From NCBI GenBank assembly GCA_001704765.1, contig MBFK01000010.1, positions 1 through 64,000 on the forward strand: DNA of 64,000 nucleotides, written 5' to 3'. Below are positions 56,513-64,000 of this stretch, one piece after another. The translations under genes were made by a program, and so were the position numbers. Position 1 is the stretch's first letter, and each line of letters starts with the position of its first letter. The stretch comes from Sinorhizobium shofinae (GTDB taxonomy: Bacteria > Pseudomonadota > Alphaproteobacteria > Rhizobiales > Rhizobiaceae). Below the pieces are notes generated by a model that was not told the DNA's origin, searched no databases, and was given only the letters and a program-made list of their open reading frames with translations.

Positions 56513-56592
56513 TAAAAAGAACCGCGCCAGCGGCGCGGTCAAGTCTAGGGAGGAAACACCCAAGGAGGGTATTTGCAGCCACGCGTGACTGC
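56513..56592 (-). ncRNA. mmgR: mmgR sRNA (alpha-r8 / suhB RNA family)
   Basis: About 80 nt between the amidohydrolase and the monophosphatase genes, which is the reported locus of mmgR in S. meliloti. Minus strand: a 5' hairpin GCAGTCAC / GTGGCTGC, the single-stranded anti-Shine-Dalgarno-like CCTCCTTGGG and TTTCCTCCCTAG, then ACCGCGCC-GCT-GGCGCGGT with TTCTTTTT. mmgR limits polyhydroxybutyrate granule accumulation and acts with Hfq. Confidence 0.85.
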
Positions 56593-56598
56593 ATGGAA

Positions 56599-56627
56599 AC
56601 ATTAATATTGCACCGCACAATTGTCAA
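56599..56627 (-). promoter_or_regulatory. Promoter of mmgR
   Basis: TTGACA (56622-56627), 17-bp spacer, TAATGT (56599-56604) on the minus strand, about 7 bp before the inferred start. Confidence 0.6.
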
Positions 56628-56786
56628 GTTTTAGGGGTGAAGACTTTTGCATCGCAGCAAGAGAGATGCAGCGACCCCGCTTCTCCGAACCGCGTTTCCC
56701 GAGCTGGCCCTGGCCGGTGCAGTCGTTGCCTTTCGATAAATTTCCTCTATTCAGAATGAACTTCCTTCCTCCCCTGAGAGAGTGAC

Positions 56787-57563
56787 ATGCTGCCCGACCG
56801 TTCCTTCTTCGATCGCCTCGCCGATGCCGCCAAGGCGGAAACCCTGCCGCGCTTCCGGACGGGCACGAGCGTCGTCAACAAGCTTGAAGGCGGCTTCGAC
56901 CCCGTCACGGAAGCCGACCAGTCGGCGGAAGCGGCGATCCGGCTGCTGATCGAAGGTACGTTTCCCGAGCATGGGATTCTCGGCGAGGAGCACGGCAATA
57001 TCGGCCTCGACCGCGAATATGTCTGGGTCATCGACCCCATCGACGGAACCCGTGCCTTCATTTCCGGACTGCCGGTCTGGGGAACGCTGGTCGGGCTCTA
57101 CCGCAACGGCAAGGCGATCATGGGACTGATGGACCAGCCCTTCACCGGCGAGCGCTATTTCGCCGACGGCCAGAAATCGACCTATCGCGGCCCCGGTGGC
57201 GAGAAGGTGCTTTCAACGCGTCCCTGCGGTGCGCTCTCGGACGCTGTTCTGTTCACCACCTCGCCGCATCTCTACACGGGCGAGCTCAAGGAGCGCTTCG
57301 AGGCGCTGCAGGCGAAGGTGCGGCTCTTCCGCTACGGGTGCGATTGCTATGCCTTCGCGCTGCTTGCGGCCGGCCATGTCGACCTCGTCATCGAATGCGG
57401 CCTGAAGCCCTATGACGTCGGCGGGCTCATTCCGCTGATCGAGCAGGCGGGTGGCGTCATCACCGACTGGCAGGGCGGTCCGGCGGAAATGGGCGGCGAG
57501 ATCATCGCCGCCGGCAGCCCGGAGCTACATGCGCAGGCGCTGGAGATGTTGCGATCCCGCTGA
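56787..57563 (+). CDS. hisN: Inositol monophosphatase family protein, likely histidinol-phosphatase
   Basis: A 258-residue Mg-dependent phosphatase. Metal sites: FDPVTEADQSAE, GILGEEHG and the signature WVIDPIDGTRAFISGLPVWG, then CDCYAFALLAAGHVDLVIE and KPYDVGGLIPLIEQAGG. The R-x-F-I-S-G-L-P-x-W-G form is the HisN type, dephosphorylating histidinol phosphate; a broader inositol-phosphatase role is not excluded. Start at 56787 after GAGAGTGAC; convergent with the hydrolase. Confidence 0.85.
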   Translation: MLPDRSFFDRLADAAKAETLPRFRTGTSVVNKLEGGFDPVTEADQSAEAAIRLLIEGTFPEHGILGEEHGNIGLDREYVWVIDPIDGTRAFISGLPVWGTLVGLYRNGKAIMGLMDQPFTGERYFADGQKSTYRGPGGEKVLSTRPCGALSDAVLFTTSPHLYTGELKERFEALQAKVRLFRYGCDCYAFALLAAGHVDLVIECGLKPYDVGGLIPLIEQAGGVITDWQGGPAEMGGEIIAAGSPELHAQALEMLRSR

Positions 57564-57564
57564 A

Positions 57565-58548
57565 TTACGCATCTTCCATGGTGCGCGGCGAAAGGTCGGC
57601 CTCCTCCGCATCCGCCTCCGGAAGGAATGCCAGGATCGCGGCCATCGCCTGAGCGCGGTAGCGATCGGCCTCCTGGAAGAGCTCGTGGCGCGCACCGTCG
57701 ATCGGGATCAGGTGACCGGCCCGGAAATTGCTGGCGAGAAACTCCATCGCGAGATAGGGCACGAGACCGTCGGCCGTCGGCGCCAGGATGACGGTCGGGA
57801 CGATGATCTTCGTCAGGTGTTCGCGGCGTATCGCGCGCCTGATCACTCTGAACGCCTCGCTCAGCCACCGGCCCGTCGGCGGCCCGATCCGCAATTGCGG
57901 ATGGGCGTCGACCAGGGCCAGGTTGCGCGCATAGCGTCGGCTGTCCGTGGTTAGCAGATTGTTGTCGAAAGTCGTCTGGCGCTCCTTGTCGCCGCGCACC
58001 GGCAGGCTGCCGAGGCCGAACCAGCGCATGGCGGTCGCGATCGCCACGATGCCGCGCTCGCCGATCGCTTGGCCGCTCAACCCCAGGAAGGGGGCAAGCA
58101 GCACCATGCGGTCGATGCGGCTTGCCAGCATCGGCGCCAGCGACAGGGCGACCAGCGCACCCATCGAATGGGCGACGATGGAGAAGGGCAGGCGCGTGTC
58201 CGGCAGGACGATCTGCTCGAGGAACGTCGTGAGGTCGCGCTCGTAGTCGGCAAAATGCTCCACGTGGCCGCGACCCGGCTGCGGCAACAGCCGTTCGGAT
58301 CCACCCTGGCCGCGCCAGTCGAAAGTGGCGACCCAGAATCCTGCCGCCGTGAGGTCGCCGATCGTTTCGAAGTATTTCTCGATCGACTCGTTTCGCCCCT
58401 GCAGCAGCACGATCGTGCCGCGCGCGGTCGGCGCGCTTGCCTTGAACACCGCGTAGCGGATCTTGCGGTCGCCCGCGCCGTCAAAAAAGCCCACCCGGGG
58501 CTTGCCCGGGATCGGATTGTCAGGCGTGGAATGAAGGATCGTTGTCAT
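57565..58548 (-). CDS. Alpha/beta hydrolase, lysophospholipase-like
   Basis: A 327-residue serine hydrolase of the PldB/monoglyceride-lipase branch. GRNESIEKYFETIGDL and FDWRGQGGSERLLP lie in the cap-side strands. The nucleophile is in IVAHSMGALVAL (Ser about 128), then PTADGLVPY for the acid and ARHELFQEAD for the His. It probably cleaves lysophospholipids or monoacylglycerols. Substrate is inferred by family only. It ends 2 bp after the convergent hisN stop. Confidence 0.85.
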   Translation of the reverse strand: MTTILHSTPDNPIPGKPRVGFFDGAGDRKIRYAVFKASAPTARGTIVLLQGRNESIEKYFETIGDLTAAGFWVATFDWRGQGGSERLLPQPGRGHVEHFADYERDLTTFLEQIVLPDTRLPFSIVAHSMGALVALSLAPMLASRIDRMVLLAPFLGLSGQAIGERGIVAIATAMRWFGLGSLPVRGDKERQTTFDNNLLTTDSRRYARNLALVDAHPQLRIGPPTGRWLSEAFRVIRRAIRREHLTKIIVPTVILAPTADGLVPYLAMEFLASNFRAGHLIPIDGARHELFQEADRYRAQAMAAILAFLPEADAEEADLSPRTMEDA

Positions 58549-58619
58549 GAAGCGCCTCGGCGAATGGAAACGAGGTCGAGTTCATTCAGGGATAGGCGGC
58601 AGTGTCGCGTCCGTCAAAG

Positions 58620-58730
58620 AAAAAAGCCGGAAGCGGTGGATGAAATCCGGACGATCACCGCTTCCGGCCGCTGAAGGAGAAGGGACATGTCACTTCAGCC
58701 CTGGGCGCTTTCGCCCAGTGTGCTTCTTTT
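58620..58730 (-). ncRNA. Candidate minus-strand sRNA between hydrolase and hsp20
   Basis: GCCGGAAGCGGTG / CACCGCTTCCGGC (13-bp stem, 58626-58668) is followed on the minus strand by TTTTTTCTTT, a strong terminator. No minus gene lies upstream, so a short transcript must end here if it is used. A second hairpin CTGGGCG / CGCCCAG (58701-58718) would be its 5' part. The start is not determined. The remainder of the 58549-58937 gap is the hsp20 leader. Confidence 0.45.
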
Positions 58731-58806
58731 AGTCCCGCGTGGCTGAATGGTGGCCGAACCCGCCGTTCATATGCCGTTCACCAGCGCCCGATGCCGCCTG
58801 AGGGCC

Positions 58807-58835
58807 CTTGAACTCATGCGAACGCCTTCCCATGT
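58807..58835 (+). promoter_or_regulatory. RpoH (sigma-32) promoter of hsp20
   Basis: CTTGAA - 17 bp - CCATGT, close to the alphaproteobacterial heat-shock consensus, about 100 bp upstream of the start codon. Confidence 0.7.
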
Positions 58836-58841
58836 CTTGGT

Positions 58842-58937
58842 TGCGGACGCCGAAGACGGGTCCGTTCACCGGTCGCGCCACAGCCGGATGGGGTGGCAGG
58901 CCAGACATCGCAAACCGTTGCTCTCAAGGAGGACACC
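58842..58937 (+). promoter_or_regulatory. ROSE-like RNA thermometer in the hsp20 leader
   Basis: The leader ends with CGTTGCTCTCAAGGAGGACA before the ATG. TTGCT facing AAGGAGG across a short loop is the core of ROSE elements that open at heat-shock temperature in rhizobial small heat-shock genes. The 5' hairpins were not folded, so the exact extent is approximate. Confidence 0.7.
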
Positions 58938-59399
58938 ATGCGTCACTTTGATTTTTCTCCCCTCTACCGCTCCACCGTCGGCTTCGATCGCCTGTTCACC
59001 ATGCTTGACAGCCTTGGCCAGCCCGATCAGGCGCAGACCTACCCGCCCTATAACATCGAGCGGACCGGCGAAGACGCCTATCGCATCACGATGGCCGTTG
59101 CCGGCTTCGACGAGGCCGAGCTTTCTGTGGAAGCGCGTGAAAACACGCTGACGATCAAGGGCGAGAAGAGCGAGGAGAACGGTGAGGAAACCCAGTTTCT
59201 CCATCGCGGTATTGCCAAGCGCGCCTTCGAGCGCCGCTTCCAGCTTGCCGACCATGTCGAGATCAGAGCCGCCTCGCTGAAGAACGGCCTGCTTCATGTC
59301 GATCTCGTGCGCGAGATTCCGGAAGCAGCCAAGCCGCGACGCATCGCGATCACGTCGCTCTCCTCTCAGCCGAAGCAGATCGAGGCTCAGAACGCCTAA
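58938..59399 (+). CDS. Small heat-shock protein (Hsp20/IbpA)
   Basis: A 153-residue sHsp with an N-terminal arm (MRHFDFSPLYRSTVGFDRLF), the alpha-crystallin domain at about 35-130 (YNIERTGEDAYRITMAVAGF, ENTLTIKGEKSEENGE, GLLHVDLVREIP) and a short C-terminal tail. It holds aggregating proteins. Regulated by the RpoH promoter and ROSE-like leader described separately. Terminator at 59424. Confidence 0.93.
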   Translation: MRHFDFSPLYRSTVGFDRLFTMLDSLGQPDQAQTYPPYNIERTGEDAYRITMAVAGFDEAELSVEARENTLTIKGEKSEENGEETQFLHRGIAKRAFERRFQLADHVEIRAASLKNGLLHVDLVREIPEAAKPRRIAITSLSSQPKQIEAQNA

Positions 59400-59423
59400 G
59401 TCAACGACCAGACCTTCAAGAAG

Positions 59424-59448
59424 CGGCGCCCTCCGGGCGCCGTTTTTT
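59424..59448 (+). terminator. Terminator after hsp20
   Basis: CGGCGCCC-TCC-GGGCGCCG stem followed by TTTTTT, 24 bp after the stop. Confidence 0.9.
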
Positions 59449-59474
59449 CATGGACATTTCTGCCGCGGCGGTCT

Positions 59475-60521
59475 TCAGCAGGCAGCGAGGAATTGGTCGA
59501 CGTCTTCGGCCTGTGTGGCAAAGCTCGTGACGAGGCGATAGAGGCCTTCATCCTCGGCGAGGCTGCCGGCGAGATGGTGCGGCACAGGCCAGTCGTGGAA
59601 GACCGCCCCCTGCTGCTGCAGCCGCGCGGCCGCGCTGCGCTTCAGGATTACGAAGACCTCGTTGGCGTCCGGTGCCCAGGCCAGGCGGCTCTCGGCCGAA
59701 GCAGAAATTCCCTCCGCCAGGCGAAGGGCCATGGCGTTCGCATGGCGGGCGAGTTCGAGCCACAGGTCGGCGGCGAGATAGGCTTCGAATTGGGCGGTGA
59801 TGAAGCGCGACTTGGAAAAGAGCTGGGCCGCACGCTTGCGCAGGAAGTGCATCTCGTGCGCCCTGGCAAGGTCGAAGAGGATCAGGGCTTCGGCGCACCA
59901 GCAGCCGTTCTTCGTGCCGCCGAAGGACAGCAGGTCGACGCCGCGTTTCCAGGTCATCTCGGCCGGCGTGACTTCGAGGCTCACAAGGGCGTTGGCAAAG
60001 CGCGCGCCGTCCATGTGGAGCGGCAGCTTGTGGGATTTGGCGATCGAGGCGATCGCTTCGATCTCCTTGAGCGAATAGACGGTGCCGCTCTCGGTCGCCT
60101 GCGTCAGCGTTACCGCCATCGGCTGGCCGCCATGCACGAATTCCGGCGGAAACCGGCGGATCTCGGACTCGAGCCGTGCCGCTTCCATCTTGCCGCGCTC
60201 GCCGTCGACCGGGCACAGCCTGGCGCCATGCGAGAAAAACTCCGGCGCGCCGCATTCGTCGACATTCACATGCGCCTCCCGGTGACAGAAGACGACGCCG
60301 CCGGCCCGGTTGGCGCTCGCCAGCGCAAGCGAATTGGCGGCCGTTCCGGTGCCGACGAAAAACACCGCGACTTCCCTTTCGAAAATCTCCGACAGGCGTT
60401 TTTCCACCTTCCGATCGAGATCGCTCGTGCCGTAGGCGGAGACATAGCCGTGGGCATGCGCGACGAGGTTTTCAGCAATAGCCGGATGGGCGCCAGCCCA
60501 GTTGTCGGAAGCAAATATCAT
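59475..60521 (-). CDS. ltaE: Low-specificity L-threonine aldolase
   Basis: A 348-residue PLP enzyme that splits threonine to glycine and acetaldehyde. FASDNWAGAHPAI at the start, FFVGTGTAANSLALAS, LPLHMDGARFANALV and SFGGTKNGCWCAEAL, where the Lys carries PLP. The ATG at 60521 follows AGGGTGA; a TTG two codons earlier is less likely. Convergent with hsp20. Confidence 0.9.
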   Translation of the reverse strand: MIFASDNWAGAHPAIAENLVAHAHGYVSAYGTSDLDRKVEKRLSEIFEREVAVFFVGTGTAANSLALASANRAGGVVFCHREAHVNVDECGAPEFFSHGARLCPVDGERGKMEAARLESEIRRFPPEFVHGGQPMAVTLTQATESGTVYSLKEIEAIASIAKSHKLPLHMDGARFANALVSLEVTPAEMTWKRGVDLLSFGGTKNGCWCAEALILFDLARAHEMHFLRKRAAQLFSKSRFITAQFEAYLAADLWLELARHANAMALRLAEGISASAESRLAWAPDANEVFVILKRSAAARLQQQGAVFHDWPVPHHLAGSLAEDEGLYRLVTSFATQAEDVDQFLAAC

Positions 60522-61076
60522 TGGCAATTCACCCTATCTGTCAGTCCTTGGCAGCCGCTTCGGCGAGACCATAGCCGAGTTCATCTGCCAGGCAATGCTC
60601 TGGCTCTCGCGTAATGCCAACAGGAGACCAGTTTGAAACCAAAGCGAAGAAAGTAGCCCTGGCTCGTAATTTAATTTCAAAACTGCGAAATTTTCGGCAA
60701 TGTTCGGCAAAATCTCATCTATTATTTGCGGCCATGCCCCTTGCGGAGGGGGGCGCTTTCTGGCATAGAGCGCATGAAATAGGACAGGCTTGCTGTCCTA
60801 TTTCGGTCTAGGGACCGGAACAATCGCCGGAAGGCCAGCGAAAAGCGGCATCAGGCGAGGAGCGCAAGGAGTTTGGCTGGATTTCATTCGGCCTTGACGC
60901 CTGCCATCAGGATGGTCGTGGACATTCGTGCCTGATGCAGCCGCGCTTCATTTGCGACCTGATCAGGATCATGCGACGATAATGCCCCGGCTTGCCGCGA
61001 TGCGAAAACGCAGGACGGCGACAGGCGCGCGGGCCGCGGTATGCCCGGAATTCCGGGTTCAACAGGAGGGAAGACG
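60522..61076. other. Long intergenic region upstream of gltB
   Basis: 555 bp divergent gap. An AT-rich part contains TTCGGCAA twice, 10 bp apart (60693 and 60703). A 9-bp perfect hairpin ATAGGACAG / CTGTCCTAT (60779-60801) is followed by TTCGG. I find no convincing gene; short frames here lack ribosome sites. It should hold promoters and nitrogen-control sites of gltB, which I cannot identify with certainty. Confidence 0.5.
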
Positions 61077-64000
61077 ATGACGGATCATTCGCCATCACAA
61101 CAGATTGGGCTCAACCTCGCACAAAATGCTGCGAAGGCTGTGAAAACGCCCACATTCCCGTCCGGTCTGCCGCGAAAACAGGGCCTCTACGATCCGCGAA
61201 ACGAACATGATGCCTGCGGCGTCGGTTTCGTCGCGCATATGAAGGGTGAGAAGTCGCACCAGATCGTGCGCGACGGCCTCTTCATGCTCGAAAACCTGAC
61301 GCACCGCGGTGCGGTCGGCGCCGACCCGCTGATGGGCGACGGCGCGGGCATTCTCGTGCAGATCCCTGACCGCTTCTTCCGCGAGGAGATGGCAAACCAG
61401 GGGGTCACTCTGCCGAAGGCGGGCGAATATGCCGTCGGCTACCTCTTCATGCCGCGCGACGAAAGGCTGATCGCCCATTTCAAGGAGGTGATCAGCAAGG
61501 TGGTGGCCGAGGAAGGTCAGCATCTGCTCGGCTTCCGCGACGTTCCGGTCGACAACTCGTCGCTCTCCAAGGCACCCGACATCGCTGCCACCGAGCCGCA
61601 CCACGTGCAGGTCTTCATCGGCGCCGGCCGCGACGCTGCCACCAACGCGGAATTCGAGCGGCGGCTGTTCACGCTGCGCAAGGTGATCTCCAACCGCATC
61701 TATGCGGAGGCGGACGGCGGCGATCTCGGCTTCTATGTCGTGTCGCTGTCGACCTCGACCATCGTCTACAAGGGCATGTTCCTCGCCTATCAAGTCGGCG
61801 CCTATTACAAGGACCTCTCCGACGAACGCTTCCAGTCGGCGGTGGCGCTGGTTCACCAGCGATTCTCGACGAACACCTTCCCGTCCTGGAAGCTGGCGCA
61901 TCCCTATCGCATGGTCGCGCACAATGGCGAAATCAACACGCTACGAGGCAACGTCAACTGGATGGCGGCGCGGCAAGCGTCGGTTTCCTCGCCGCTCTTC
62001 GGCGACGACATCTCCAAGCTCTGGCCGATCTCCTATGAGGGCCAGTCCGACACCGCCTGCTTCGACAACGCGCTCGAGTTCCTGGTGCAGGGGGGCTATT
62101 CGCTGTCGCATGCGGTGATGATGCTGATCCCGGAAGCCTGGGCCGGCAACCAGCTCATGTCGCCGGAACGCAAGGCGTTTTACGAGTATCACGCGGCCCT
62201 CATGGAGCCGTGGGACGGACCGGCGGCGGTCGCCTTCACCGACGGCCGCCAGATCGGCGCCACGCTCGACCGCAACGGTCTGCGTCCGGCGCGCTACATC
62301 GTCACCAGCGACGACCGCGTCATCATGGCGTCGGAAGCCGGCGTTCTGCCGGTCGATGAGGACAAGATCGTCAAGAAGTGGCGTCTGCAGCCTGGCAAGA
62401 TGCTGCTGATCGACATGGAAGAGGGCCGCATCATCTCCGACGAGGAGGTGAAGTCGTCACTTGCGGGCAAGCATCCCTACCGCCAGTGGCTTGACGATAC
62501 CCAGCTTATCCTCGAAGACCTGAAGCCGGTCGAGCCGAGGGCGCTGCGCCGCGACGTGTCGCTTGTCGACCGCCAGCAGGCTTTCGGTTACACGCAGGAA
62601 GACACCAAGCTTCTGATGTCGCCGATGGCAACGACCGGCCAGGAAGCAATCGGCTCGATGGGCACCGACACGCCGATCTCGGCGATGTCGGACAAGCAGA
62701 AGCTGCTCTACACCTATTTCAAGCAGAACTTCGCGCAGGTCACCAACCCGCCGATCGACCCGATCCGCGAGGAGCTGGTGATGAGCCTCGTCTCGTTCAT
62801 CGGTCCGCGGCCGAACATCCTCGACCACGCCGGCATGGCGCATGCCAAGCGGCTGGAAGTCCGCCAGCCGATCCTGACGAATGGTGACCTCGAGAAGATC
62901 CGTTCGATCGGCCACACGGAAGACCGCTTCGACACGAAGACGCTCGATTTCACCTATGACATTTCGCGCGGTGCCGAAGGCATGCCGGAAATGCTCGATC
63001 GGCTCTGCGAGCGGGCCGAAGCGGCCGTCAAGGGCGGCTACAACATCATCGTGCTCTCCGACCGGCAGGTCGGTCCGGATCGCGTCGCGATCCCGGCCCT
63101 GCTCGCTACTGCGGCCGTGCACCACCACCTGATCCGCAAGGGCTTGCGCACTTCGGTTGGCATCGTGCTGGAATCCGGCGAACCGCGCGAGGTGCATCAC
63201 TTCTGCCTGCTGGCCGGCTATGGCGCGGAGGCGATCAATCCCTATCTCGCCTTCGACACGCTCGTCGACATGCACAAGCGCGGTGAATTCCCGAAGGAGG
63301 TCGACGCCAGCGAGGTCGTCTACCGCTACATCAAGGCGGTCGGCAAGGGCATCCTTAAGGTCATGTCCAAGATGGGCATTTCCACCTATCAGTCCTATTG
63401 CGGGGCGCAGATCTTCGACGCCGTCGGCCTGTCGTCGAAGCTGGTCGACAAGTATTTCTTCGGCACTGCGACGACGATCGAAGGCATCGGCCTCGAGGAG
63501 ATCGCCGCCGAGACGGTGACCCGCCACAAGGCCGCCTTCGGCGTCGATCCGGTGCTTGCCAACACGCTCGACATCGGCGGCGAATACGCCTTCCGCATGC
63601 GCGGCGAGAGCCATGCCTGGACACCGGATGCGATTGCCTCGCTTCAGCATGCGGTGCGCGGCAATGCTGAGGACCGCTACCGCGAATTCGCCAGTATGGT
63701 GAACGAGTCGGCGCTGCGCATGAACACGATCCGCGGGCTCTTCACCATCAAGAGCGCCGAGGCCGCAGGCCGCAAGCCAATCTCGATCGACGAGGTCGAG
63801 CCGGCATCAGAGATCGTCAAGCGCTTTTCGACGGGGGCCATGTCCTTCGGCTCGATCAGCCGCGAGGCCCATACGACGCTGGCCAAGGCGATGAACCGGA
63901 TCGGCGGCAAGTCGAACACCGGCGAAGGCGGCGAAGAGAGCGATCGCTACCTGCCGCTGCCGGATGGCTCGATTAATCCGGAGCGCTCGGCCATCAAGCA
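61077..64000 (+). CDS. gltB: Glutamate synthase (NADPH) large subunit, 5' part
   Basis: The first about 975 residues of GOGAT, running off the right edge. A 46-residue propeptide precedes the N-terminal nucleophile Cys47 in EHDACGVGFVAHMKG. The type II amidotransferase domain (RFSTNTFPSWKLAHPYRMVA, AHNGEINTLRGN) is followed by the central domain (NPPIDPIREELVMSLVSF) and the start of the FMN/FeS synthase domain (SFGSISREAHTTLAKAMN). It makes glutamate from 2-oxoglutarate and glutamine with GltD. AGGAGGG precedes the ATG at 61077. Confidence 0.97.
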   Translation, partial: MTDHSPSQQIGLNLAQNAAKAVKTPTFPSGLPRKQGLYDPRNEHDACGVGFVAHMKGEKSHQIVRDGLFMLENLTHRGAVGADPLMGDGAGILVQIPDRFFREEMANQGVTLPKAGEYAVGYLFMPRDERLIAHFKEVISKVVAEEGQHLLGFRDVPVDNSSLSKAPDIAATEPHHVQVFIGAGRDAATNAEFERRLFTLRKVISNRIYAEADGGDLGFYVVSLSTSTIVYKGMFLAYQVGAYYKDLSDERFQSAVALVHQRFSTNTFPSWKLAHPYRMVAHNGEINTLRGNVNWMAARQASVSSPLFGDDISKLWPISYEGQSDTACFDNALEFLVQGGYSLSHAVMMLIPEAWAGNQLMSPERKAFYEYHAALMEPWDGPAAVAFTDGRQIGATLDRNGLRPARYIVTSDDRVIMASEAGVLPVDEDKIVKKWRLQPGKMLLIDMEEGRIISDEEVKSSLAGKHPYRQWLDDTQLILEDLKPVEPRALRRDVSLVDRQQAFGYTQEDTKLLMSPMATTGQEAIGSMGTDTPISAMSDKQKLLYTYFKQNFAQVTNPPIDPIREELVMSLVSFIGPRPNILDHAGMAHAKRLEVRQPILTNGDLEKIRSIGHTEDRFDTKTLDFTYDISRGAEGMPEMLDRLCERAEAAVKGGYNIIVLSDRQVGPDRVAIPALLATAAVHHHLIRKGLRTSVGIVLESGEPREVHHFCLLAGYGAEAINPYLAFDTLVDMHKRGEFPKEVDASEVVYRYIKAVGKGILKVMSKMGISTYQSYCGAQIFDAVGLSSKLVDKYFFGTATTIEGIGLEEIAAETVTRHKAAFGVDPVLANTLDIGGEYAFRMRGESHAWTPDAIASLQHAVRGNAEDRYREFASMVNESALRMNTIRGLFTIKSAEAAGRKPISIDEVEPASEIVKRFSTGAMSFGSISREAHTTLAKAMNRIGGKSNTGEGGEESDRYLPLPDGSINPERSAIK

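Noticed and set aside
60614..60811. 65-codon frame upstream of gltB
   Set aside because: No ribosome site and it crosses the AT-rich promoter-like part and a hairpin.

Overview
The window is high-GC chromosomal DNA of a Sinorhizobium/Ensifer-type alphaproteobacterium. The evidence is the gene order glgP-glgB-glgC-glgA-pgm-glgX, a soxBDAG sarcosine oxidase operon, cpdR next to an mmgR-type sRNA locus, three copies of a rhizobial two-palindrome intergenic repeat (RIME-like), and an RpoH/ROSE-controlled small heat-shock gene. It opens in the last codons of pntB and ends inside gltB.

Layout. 1-4000: pntB tail, a class III nucleotide cyclase, a secreted DUF992 protein, a TPR lipoprotein and rpsU. 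4012-9163: soxBDAG, which oxidises sarcosine and feeds C1 units to folate. 9278-10824: a frameshifted DUF2332 gene and a MaoC-like hydratase. 10902-22058: the glycogen operon on the minus strand. 22343-30392: a TadG-like vWA protein and a three-gene transglutaminase / ATP-grasp + alpha-E / transglutaminase-DUF2126 cluster, probably a peptide-ligation or modification system of unknown product. 30543-37234: small detoxification and regulatory genes (aldo/keto reductase with divergent LysR, VOC protein, DUF1579, DUF899 with divergent MarR, MarR with divergent GFA protein, nucleoside deoxyribosyltransferase). 37348-43706: ilvD, a 1088-residue zinc-ribbon/cyclase/ATPase/TPR protein and a peroxiredoxin-like protein. 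43707-44500: two paralogous sRNA-like units around a 55-codon membrane-protein gene.

44516-54716 is a 10.2-kb integrated element in the 3' half of a tRNA-Val(GAC) gene. It is bounded by 47-bp perfect direct repeats, and the displaced tRNA terminator lies just outside the left repeat. Its cargo is a replication-type HTH gene, a small CxxC protein, an HK97-fold major capsid protein, a beta-helix tailspike, two divergent ribbon-helix-helix regulators around an operator array, an excisionase-like protein and a tyrosine integrase. I see no terminase, portal, protease, lysis or tail-assembly genes, so it is either a capsid- and tailspike-carrying phage satellite or a heavily deleted prophage. A truncated second copy of the HTH gene favours some deletion. 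The most unusual feature is the attachment site. When the element is circular, the core lies inside a 124-codon frame that starts with a Shine-Dalgarno and ATG 20 bp after the integrase and continues, overlapping, into the HTH gene. Integration cuts this frame and separates the HTH gene from the integrase transcript.

54746-64000 returns to core chromosome: cpdR, an N-formylglutamate amidohydrolase, the mmgR sRNA, a HisN-type phosphatase, a lysophospholipase-like hydrolase, a candidate new sRNA, hsp20 behind an RpoH promoter and ROSE-like thermometer, a threonine aldolase and the first 2.9 kb of gltB. All calls were made by reading the sequence; no database search was run.
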